From positions 7,425 through 45,346 of the forward strand of contig QHVV01000108.1 of assembly GCA_003222385.1 (NCBI GenBank): 37,922 nucleotides of DNA, read 5' to 3'. A program made the translations under genes and the position numbers. The DNA comes from Acidobacteriota bacterium (GTDB lineage Bacteria > Acidobacteriota > Thermoanaerobaculia > UBA5066 > Gp7-AA6). A model generated the notes under the pieces. The model saw only the letters and a list, made by a program, of their open reading frames with translations. It searched no databases and was not told the DNA's origin. Positions 32,874-37,922 of the stretch are shown one piece after another (the stretch's first letter is position 1; every line of letters begins with the position of its first letter).

Positions 32874-33350
32874 CTACTTTTCTTTGTCCGGCTCGTTCAC
32901 GAGCGGGAGGAGCGTGGACTCCTTCTTGGAGGCGAGTGAGAGGCAGGTGCGGGTGCGGGCGACCCCTCGGATCGCGAGCAGCCGATGCTGGATGAAGTCC
33001 GCGAGCGAGCCGGGGTTGGACGCCTTGACCTTCAGGCGGTAGGCGAAGTCGCCCGCCAGGTAGTGGCACTCCTGCACGGCCAGGAGCCTCTCGAGATCAT
33101 CGACGAAGCTCTTCTCGAATCGGGGATGCTCCAGGGCGACGTCGATGTATGCGGTGAGCGGAAGGCCCATCTTCTCGTGGTCGAGCAGCGCGACGAAACC
33201 CTTGATCATTCCGTGCCGCTCCATCTTCTTGATCCGTTCGTTGACGGAGGGCGTCGTCAGGCCCACGGCGCCGGCGATCTTCGCCTGCGACAGCTTTCCA
33301 TTGCGCTGCAACATGTCGAGGATTCGGAGATCGATGTCGTCGATAGCCAA
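32874..33350 (-). CDS. Lrp/AsnC-family transcriptional regulator
   Basis: 158 residues from a TTG with GAGG five bases before it. N-terminal winged HTH (about 3-60: 'DDIDLRILDMLQRNGKLSQAKIAGAVGLTTPSVNERIKKMERHG' in outline) and C-terminal RAM ligand-binding domain ('GFVALLDHEKMGLPLTAYIDVAL', 'VQECHYLAGDFAYRLKVKA', 'IRGVARTRTCLSLASKKE'). Lrp-type proteins bind DNA as octamers or dimers and respond to amino acids. It is transcribed divergently from the DnaJ-like gene with an AT-rich palindrome between them, so autoregulation is likely. The proline dehydrogenase gene nearby is a conceivable target, by analogy with PutR-like Lrp regulators, but nothing here proves it. Confidence 0.93.
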   Translation of the reverse strand: MAIDDIDLRILDMLQRNGKLSQAKIAGAVGLTTPSVNERIKKMERHGMIKGFVALLDHEKMGLPLTAYIDVALEHPRFEKSFVDDLERLLAVQECHYLAGDFAYRLKVKASNPGSLADFIQHRLLAIRGVARTRTCLSLASKKESTLLPLVNEPDKEK

Positions 33351-33392
33351 TCCGTCCTCGCCTTATAGAATTAGATAGCAGAAGAGTTGCGA

Positions 33393-33405
33393 CTAATAAT
33401 ATTAG
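33393..33405. promoter_or_regulatory. AT-rich palindrome, candidate Lrp/AsnC operator
   Basis: CTAATA-A-TATTAG, a perfect 6-1-6 inverted repeat in the 111-base divergent region. It is embedded in an unusually AT-rich patch (about 33363-33407) for this genome. Lrp-family sites are AT-rich inverted repeats of 13-15 bases, so this fits autoregulation of the adjacent regulator, with possible effect on the DnaJ-like gene. Confidence 0.5.
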
Positions 33406-33443
33406 ACTCTCGTCGGGTGTCAAAGTCTTAATTTCGGCCTGAC

Positions 33444-33449
33444 TATAAT
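33444..33449 (+). promoter_or_regulatory. Consensus -10 box of the DnaJ-like gene
   Basis: A perfect TATAAT ends 12 bases before the ATG; the predicted start gives a leader of about 6 bases with no ribosome site. A TG two bases upstream resembles an extended -10. The -35 region (around 33418-33426) is weak. Confidence 0.5.
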
Positions 33450-33461
33450 CGCGCCAAACGG

Positions 33462-34478
33462 ATGAAAAAGCGCGATTACTACGAGGTTTTGGGTGTGTCG
33501 AAAGGTGCTTCCGAGGCCGACGTCAAGAAGGCCTATCGGCGCCTGGCCCGAAAGCTTCATCCGGACGTCAACCCGGGCGACAAGACCTCCCAGAAGCGTT
33601 TTCAGGAAGTCCAGGAAGCCTACGAGGTCCTGAAGGATTCCGAGAAGCGCCGCGCCTACGACCGCTTCGGGCACGCGGCTTCGTCCGCGGGCTTCGATGC
33701 CGAAGCCGCGGGGGGCTTCGGCCGCGGGGGCTCGCCGTTTCCCGGGGGAGGATCTCCGTTCCCGAACGTCTCCTACGAGTCCACCGATTTCTCGGAGCTC
33801 TTCGGAAACATCTTCGGCGGCGCGTCCCGGTTCCGGACCGGCCCCGAGAACGGAGAGCCGTCCTACGGAACGATCGAGGTTCCCTTCCGCGACGCCGTGC
33901 TCGGAGGAACCGCGTCGCTATCTCTTCGTCGCGAGAAAGAGTGCCCGACATGCCACGGATCGGGACGGACCGGGCGCACGGTCTGCGCGACCTGCCGGGG
34001 AGCGGGCAAGGTCGCGGAAGCCGAGACGATCCGGATCCGGATTCCGGAAGGCACCGCGGACGGAGGGACCATCCGCATTCCCGGAAAGGGTGGACCCGGC
34101 TCCCGCGGCGGAGAGGCGGGAGACCTCTTCGTCACGGTGCGCGTGACGCCGCACTCCTACTTCGAAAGACGCGGGGACGACATCCACGGAATCGTCCCCA
34201 TCACCGTGAAGGAGGCGTACGCCGGGGCGGAGATCGACGTCCCCACGATCCACGGCACGTATCGCGCGAAGATCCCGGCCGGGACGCAGGGACGGCAGAA
34301 GTTCCGGCTGCGCGGAAAGGGAGTGAAGAACCCGCGCACGGGAGAGACCGGAGACCACATCTATACGGTGCGGATCGTGGTGCCGAACTCGAAGACGCCG
34401 GCCGGCCTCGACGCCACGACGCTGCTCGACTCGCTGTACGAGCGTCCGGTGAGAGAAGGGTTACCGAAAGGAATCTAG
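33462..34478 (+). CDS. DnaJ/CbpA-like co-chaperone with two zinc motifs
   Basis: 338 residues. J domain with HPD (33-35), Gly/Phe-rich linker (about 70-130), then a DnaJ C-terminal substrate-binding domain interrupted by only two CxxCxGxG motifs, CPTCHGSG (161-168) and CATCRGAG (175-182). DnaJ normally has four motifs making two zinc centres, and CbpA has none, so this is intermediate: one zinc centre at most. '[23 protein letters not shown]' and the C-terminal domain II '[31 protein letters not shown]' are intact. It should stimulate a DnaK partner, which is not in the window. The gene is alone with its own promoter, divergent from the Lrp gene. Confidence 0.92.
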   Translation: MKKRDYYEVLGVSKGASEADVKKAYRRLARKLHPDVNPGDKTSQKRFQEVQEAYEVLKDSEKRRAYDRFGHAASSAGFDAEAAGGFGRGGSPFPGGGSPFPNVSYESTDFSELFGNIFGGASRFRTGPENGEPSYGTIEVPFRDAVLGGTASLSLRREKECPTCHGSGRTGRTVCATCRGAGKVAEAETIRIRIPEGTADGGTIRIPGKGGPGSRGGEAGDLFVTVRVTPHSYFERRGDDIHGIVPITVKEAYAGAEIDVPTIHGTYRAKIPAGTQGRQKFRLRGKGVKNPRTGETGDHIYTVRIVVPNSKTPAGLDATTLLDSLYERPVREGLPKGI

Positions 34479-34499
34479 ATCCCTCGCTTCGCTCGGGAT

Positions 34500-34524
34500 G
34501 ACGCGCGAATGCCTTTCGCGCGTC
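34500..34524. terminator. Bidirectional terminator-like hairpin
   Basis: A perfect 10-bp stem, GACGCGCGAA with TTCGCGCGTC, loop of 5, between two convergent genes. It is preceded by a weaker ATCCC/GGGAT hairpin at 34479-34499. There is no T-run, so termination may be Rho-assisted. Confidence 0.5.
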
Positions 34525-34529
34525 GCGCG

Positions 34530-35597
34530 TCAGTTCGCGCTGGCCATCCCCAGGACGAGAGACAGCGCGCGCTCGTACGACATCGTGTCGCCGAGCTGGA
34601 TCGCCTTCACCGAGTTCCATTCGCGGCCGTCGAAACGCGTGTAGAGGAGCCGGTCGGCGTCCCGCCAGTAGAACGTGGGTCGGTATCCCGCTCCGAGCGC
34701 GGTTCCCATCGAGGCGATCCGAACGGGTGCGGTCGGCGCGAGGGGCGCGTCGCCCACCTCTCCCACGATCGGGATGTGGCGGCGCATCCACGTGATGTTG
34801 CCTTCGCCCGGCGTTCCGAGATCGGTCGGGAAGGTGATGCGAACGACGACGTTCCTGCGTTTGTTGAGATCCGCGAAGCTCGCGAGGATCGCGCCTCCCG
34901 GCCCATCGGAGTGGAGCGCCGGAAACAGATACGCGCCGGAAGCCACGTCCTCGTAGGTGGTCGGCCCTCCGCCTCCGGACAACACCGGCAGGTCGTACAC
35001 GGCGACGTTCGTGAAATCGAAGTTCTCTTCGTCGAGGAAGATCGGCGCATATCGGGCTTGGGCGTACTGGGACTCCTCCCACCACACGATCGAGAGGATC
35101 GACCGATCCGCCGAAAGCGCCTCGCCGTTGTCGCCGGTCCAGTGGACCGTCGTGTGCGAAAGCCGCATCTGCGGGTTGTAGGCTCTCGACATCCCGAGGT
35201 TCGGAAGGAGAACCGAGGTCTTCCACGCGCCGTCGCGCAGGACCCCGATCTGCAGAACGTTGACGGGCGTCAACTCTTCCTTCCAGAGCAGCAGGAGCGA
35301 ACCGGTCGGTTCGTCGAAAGCCAGATCCAGGTTCCGCTTGACGTTTCGATCCTGCGTGCCCGGAACGATTCCGAGCCGCACGGAGCCGTCCTGCGCGTGC
35401 GCGGTCCATTCGATGACGTAGTCGTCGGGCTCGACCGACCCCGGCGCGAGACCCAGGTCGGCGGCCGTTCCCGATTGAACCTCGTACAGGGTCCCGTCCG
35501 CCGCGAGAAGCGACTTCTCCTCGGCCACGGCCGGCACCGCGAGCGCGAGGACGAGCGCCGCCGCGCCGAGCGAGATTCGGGTGAACAGCCGGTTCAC
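34530..35597 (-). CDS. Secreted protein of unknown function
   Basis: 355 residues from a GTG, 4 bases after the TPR gene. Signal peptide 'NRLFTRISLGAAALVLALAVPAVA'. The mature chain is beta-rich with repeated strand-and-loop units ('GSLLLLWKEELTPVNVLQIGVLRDGAWKTSV', 'RSILSIVWWEESQYAQARYAPIFL', 'YRPTFYWRDADRLLYTRFDGREW'), suggesting a beta-propeller or sialidase-like fold. I see no catalytic motif. No lipobox, so probably periplasmic or extracellular. Last gene of an XRE-TPR-secreted operon, which may regulate or process it. Confidence 0.75.
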   Translation of the reverse strand: MNRLFTRISLGAAALVLALAVPAVAEEKSLLAADGTLYEVQSGTAADLGLAPGSVEPDDYVIEWTAHAQDGSVRLGIVPGTQDRNVKRNLDLAFDEPTGSLLLLWKEELTPVNVLQIGVLRDGAWKTSVLLPNLGMSRAYNPQMRLSHTTVHWTGDNGEALSADRSILSIVWWEESQYAQARYAPIFLDEENFDFTNVAVYDLPVLSGGGGPTTYEDVASGAYLFPALHSDGPGGAILASFADLNKRRNVVVRITFPTDLGTPGEGNITWMRRHIPIVGEVGDAPLAPTAPVRIASMGTALGAGYRPTFYWRDADRLLYTRFDGREWNSVKAIQLGDTMSYERALSLVLGMASAN

Positions 35598-35601
35598 GTT
35601 C

Positions 35602-36504
35602 TCAAGCCCTCAGGTTCAACATTCCCATCACGCTGATCTGGTGCAGGTAGTGCTTGAGCGCGGGGAAGTCGGGGTAGTAGTTCGCGAGTGCTTCGTAGTG
35701 GTCGTCGGCGCTTTCCGGCCGGCCCATCGTCGAATAGATCTCGGCCAGGAGGTAGTGGGAGTTCTTGACGACGTCTTCCCGGCCGAACTCGTTGCCCAGG
35801 CCGAGGGCGCGGATTCCCCAGCTCTCGCCCTGCTCCAGCTTTTCGAGCTTCAGCATGGCGAAGCAGAGGTCGAGGCTCGGATAGTCCATCGCCTGCCGGG
35901 CCCCCAGGCTGTCGAGAACGCTGATCGCCTTCTGGACGTAGGGCAATCCGATCTCGACCCGGTCCATCGCGATGTGGCAGTAGCCGAGGTTGTCGCAGAC
36001 CACGGCGCCTTCCCGCGAGAGGCCGTCGCCGCGCGCTTCGAGCCGATCGAGCGCTTCCTCGAACAGAGCCTTCGCCGACTCGAACCGGCTCTCGCGAAGC
36101 TCGAGGTTGGCGAGGAGGTTCATCGACGCCGCGGTCCACTCCTCGAGCCCGAGGTCTCGGCTCTTCTGGAGGGCGGCCTGCGCGTAGAACGCGGCCCGTG
36201 AGGTTTCGCCGCGGACTTCGTGAGCGTGCGCCGAAGCGTATGCGGCGAGGACGCCGTTGGGGCTCGCCGGGCTCCGCAGCAGGATCTCCTTCAGGGCGGA
36301 GAGATCGAAGTCCTGCCGGTCCATCTCGAGAAGCGTCGTGGCGCGGTTGCAGGTGAAGAGATCCTCGAGGTCCCGGTCTTTCCAGGAGCGGGCCAGGGCG
36401 AGGCCGTCCTCGTAGAGCGACAGGGCACGGTCGTAGTCACCCGCCCAGATCGCGTCCCGGGCGGTCTTCCGCAGAAACTCCAGGTGTTTGCGTCGCTCGG
36501 TCAT
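35602..36504 (-). CDS. TPR-repeat cytosolic protein
   Basis: 300 residues from the ATG at 36504 (a GTG at 36510 is possible). All-helical, with about six tetratricopeptide-like helix pairs: 'RDAIWAGDYDRALSLYEDGLALARSW', 'SRAAFYAQAALQKSRDLG', 'LLANLELRESRFESAKALFEEALDRLEARG', 'LGYCHIAMDRVEIGLPYVQKAISVLDSLG' and 'YLLAEIYSTMGRPESADDHYEALANYY'. No signal peptide or membrane helix. It lies between an XRE regulator and a secreted protein. TPR domains in RRNPP-type regulators (Rap, PlcR, Rgg) bind signalling peptides, so a split regulator is one possibility; a simple scaffold is another. Confidence 0.85.
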   Translation of the reverse strand: MTERRKHLEFLRKTARDAIWAGDYDRALSLYEDGLALARSWKDRDLEDLFTCNRATTLLEMDRQDFDLSALKEILLRSPASPNGVLAAYASAHAHEVRGETSRAAFYAQAALQKSRDLGLEEWTAASMNLLANLELRESRFESAKALFEEALDRLEARGDGLSREGAVVCDNLGYCHIAMDRVEIGLPYVQKAISVLDSLGARQAMDYPSLDLCFAMLKLEKLEQGESWGIRALGLGNEFGREDVVKNSHYLLAEIYSTMGRPESADDHYEALANYYPDFPALKHYLHQISVMGMLNLRA

Positions 36505-36559
36505 TTCCACCCGTCTGGATGCGGAGACTTGCGCGATTCTAAACCCGGAGCGGGCGATC

Positions 36560-36940
36560 TCACTCTTTTTCTTCCCGGGAAGGGCTCTCGGAGTCGGGAC
36601 GGGTCTCTTCCTGCATCTTCTTGAACCGGACGAAGTCGCGGACTTCCTGCCGCGCCTCCTCCGAAAGGCCGCGGTACTCCGTGACGAGCTCGCGGTCTTC
36701 CGGACCCGCGGTCTCGCTCTCCCCGAAGAACTCGCCGATCTTCAGATCGAAGACCTGGAGCAGCTTGAAGAGCGTGTCGAGTCCGACCTTGTATTCCCCC
36801 TGCTCCATGCGCGAGAGGTCCGACTGCGCGATGCCGATCTTGTCGGAGAGCTCCGTCTGCGTGAGGTGGTGACCTTTGCGCAGCTCGCGGATGCGCGAGC
36901 CGACCAGATTCACTTTCCGGGGAGAAGGATAGGGAGACAT
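36560..36940 (-). CDS. XRE-family helix-turn-helix regulator
   Basis: 126 residues from an ATG. Cro/C1-type HTH at about residues 12-66 ('IRELRKGHHLTQTELSDKIGIAQSDLSRMEQGEYKVGLDTLFKLLQVF'), followed by a charged helical tail ('LSEEARQEVRDFVRFKKMQEE'). No sensor domain, so it may respond through a partner; the TPR protein 55 bases downstream is the obvious candidate. Divergent from the ABC permease gene with only 59 bases between the start codons, so it may control both directions. Confidence 0.92.
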   Translation of the reverse strand: MSPYPSPRKVNLVGSRIRELRKGHHLTQTELSDKIGIAQSDLSRMEQGEYKVGLDTLFKLLQVFDLKIGEFFGESETAGPEDRELVTEYRGLSEEARQEVRDFVRFKKMQEETRPDSESPSREEKE

Positions 36941-36955
36941 TTTGCCGGGATGCTA

Positions 36956-36983
36956 TTGCGCCATAAAAGCGCGTCACTATAAT
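36956..36983 (+). promoter_or_regulatory. Sigma-70-type promoter of the ABC-2 permease gene
   Basis: TTGCGC (36956-36961), a 16-base spacer and a perfect TATAAT (36978-36983), 16 bases before the ATG. The -35 TTGCGC is the same as in the rpmE promoter. It overlaps the region where the divergent XRE gene must have its promoter. Confidence 0.55.
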
Positions 36984-36999
36984 CCCCCCTCTGCGACGA

Positions 37000-37772
37000 A
37001 TGTCAAGAGACAGCCGCCGACTTTCTGCCAACCTTTTCCTGCTCAAGGAGATGGTCGTCCGGGACCTGCGCGCCCGGTACGCCGGATCGGGGCTCGGCGT
37101 CGCGTGGGTCTTCGTCCAGCCCGTCCTCTGGATGGTCCTCTACACGGCCGTCTTCTCCGTGATCCTGCGGGTACCCGTCGAGCAGGGCTTCGCGAACTTT
37201 CCGGAGTTCTTCTTCCGTGGATGGCGATCCAGGAAGGGATCTCGCGCGCCGCTTCGGCGCTGCCCGATAACGCCGTCATGGTGAAGAAGGCGGTCTTCCC
37301 GATCGAGATGCTCGTCGCGTCGGTCGTCGTCTCCGCGGTGGTGAACCAGTTGATCGCGTTCTCCGTCTTCGCCGCGTACCTGCTCCTCCTCGGTCACCTC
37401 TCCGTCTGGATCGTGCTCGCTCTGCCCGCGCTGGCCGTCCAGGTCCTTCTGACGTACGGAATCGGCTGCCTCGCCGCGACGATCACCGTCTTCGTGCGCG
37501 ACGCGGGGCACGCGATCGGGATCCTGCTCTCCGTCGTCTTTTTCGCGACCCCGATCGTGTATCCCGCCTCGATGGTTCCCGCGCGGTTCCGACCGATCCT
37601 GGAGGCCAACCCGGTCGCCCATCTGGTCGCCTGGTATCGGGACGCCTTCACGCTCCACACGCTGCCCGAGCCCCGTTCCGTGCTGTACCTGCTGGTCGTT
37701 TCCTCCGTGGCGGGACTCCTCGGAGCGCTGCTCTTCGTCCGTGCGCGGCCGCACTTCGCGGACCTGATTTGA
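37000..37772 (+). CDS. ABC-2 permease of polysaccharide export type (Wzm-like), frameshifted
   Basis: The first frame gives 'LLKEMVVRDLRARYAGSGLGVAWVFVQPVLWMVLY', the typical start of O-antigen/teichoic-acid exporter permeases, and runs to about 37213. Coherent sequence continues in another frame from about 37209: 'LPWMAIQEGISRAASALPDNAVMVKKAVFPIEML' in outline, then four more helices and 'NPVAHLVAWYRDAFTLH', 'ARPHFADLI'. Comparison with the family suggests several bases are missing around a TTCTTCTTCC run, where the motif 'xxGLLPW' is expected. About 257 residues if repaired. The partner ATPase (Wzt-like) is not in the window. Cargo would be a surface polysaccharide. Confidence 0.8.
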
Positions 37773-37840
37773 GCCGGAAATTGAAATTCGGCCGGTCCCG
37801 CCCGGCTTACGGAGGGTCGAATTCCCGATCAGGAGGTTTC

Positions 37841-37922
37841 GTGAACAGGAAGCTCCTTCCGCTCTTTCTCGCGGCCGCGGCCGTCGCCGGTTTCGGCTGT
37901 TCTTCGTCGCCGCGCTCGAACG
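37841..37922 (+). CDS. Putative lipoprotein, 3'-partial
   Basis: Begins at a GTG preceded by AGGAGG (37831-37836) and runs off the window. The 27 visible residues form a lipoprotein-like signal: 'NRKLLPLFLAAAAVAGFGCSSSP', with the cysteine at about residue 20. The lipobox is unusual (G-F-G-C rather than L-A/S-G/A-C). Downstream of the ABC permease; it could be an export-associated lipoprotein such as a polysaccharide-export protein, but nothing past the signal is visible. The 68-base gap before it contains a small GCCGG/CCGGC hairpin (37791-37806). Confidence 0.6.
   Translation, partial: MNRKLLPLFLAAAAVAGFGCSSSPRSN

Noticed and set aside
32585-32995. 136-codon frame across the sigma-54 region
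   Set aside because: It overlaps the end of the barrel gene and runs antisense into the Lrp gene, with Arg/Ser-rich shadow composition.
34479-34499. ATCCC/GGGAT hairpin as an independent repeat element
   Set aside because: It may be part of a dispersed repeat, but with one copy here it is better treated as part of the terminator region.
1-37922. tRNA, rRNA, CRISPR or prophage features
   Set aside because: I looked for TTCGAAT-type arms, repeat-spacer periodicity and integrase motifs by eye and saw none convincing.

Overview
The window is high-GC, gene-dense bacterial chromosome. It holds about 33 protein genes plus one candidate 29-codon ORF, with almost no intergenic space. I see no tRNA, rRNA, CRISPR array, integrase or intact transposase, and no gap above 300 bases. 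Gene content (two-cell-envelope proteins, many secreted proteins with an 'AYAAVIDNRSQDPIF' type segment, a PDZ-membrane histidine kinase, a carboxypeptidase-regulatory-like domain on an outer-membrane barrel) suggests an Acidobacteriota-like diderm. That is an inference from style, not from a marker-gene tree. Start codons are varied (ATG, GTG, TTG and probably one CTG). Neighbouring genes are often joined by 4-base nTGA stop/start overlaps, and several clear -10 boxes lie only 3-20 bases before the start codon.

Layout. 1-7998 (+): tail of a frameshifted secreted protein, holA (DNA polymerase III delta), an SDR oxidoreductase, a large CPBP-type membrane protease broken by a frameshift, and an exported M20 peptidase. 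8008-13118 (-): a tightly coupled operon, rsmI, ABC ATPase, GT-C glycosyltransferase and two ABC-2 permeases of the COG4586/4587/3694 type. 13156-13973 (+): a 72-bp REP-like palindrome that contains the start codon of an exported SurA-N-domain protein. 13980-18091 (-): a core block of rpmE, prfA, prmC, murA, a HIT hydrolase and a DUF1059 protein. 18226-21289 (+): an FHA-GAF-PP2C phosphatase and an amidohydrolase. 21273-28051 (-): an M14 carboxypeptidase, an NtrC-type sigma-54 activator and its PDZ/GAF/PAS histidine kinase. 28278-31983 (-): an outer-membrane barrel protein, proline dehydrogenase and ComF. 32020-32745 (+): a small outer-membrane barrel protein, then a textbook sigma-54 promoter with only a 29-codon ORF after it. 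32874-34478: divergent Lrp/AsnC regulator and a DnaJ-like protein with half the usual zinc motifs. 34530-36940 (-): an XRE regulator, a TPR protein and a secreted protein. 37000-37922 (+): a frameshifted polysaccharide-export-type ABC permease and the start of a lipoprotein.

How the parts fit. The core genes cover replication, translation termination and release-factor methylation, rRNA methylation and peptidoglycan precursor synthesis. Around them lie envelope functions (two ABC-2 export systems, a membrane glycosyltransferase, proteases, barrels) and several signalling modules. The most interesting leads are the sigma-54 promoter with a tiny or non-coding transcript in the same window as an NtrC-type activator, the REP-like hairpin that supplies a gene start, AT-rich 6-1-6 palindromes at two regulatory regions, and the XRE/TPR/secreted-protein operon. 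Three genes carry frameshifts of the same phase (one base lost, or two gained, modulo three), which may be assembly errors.
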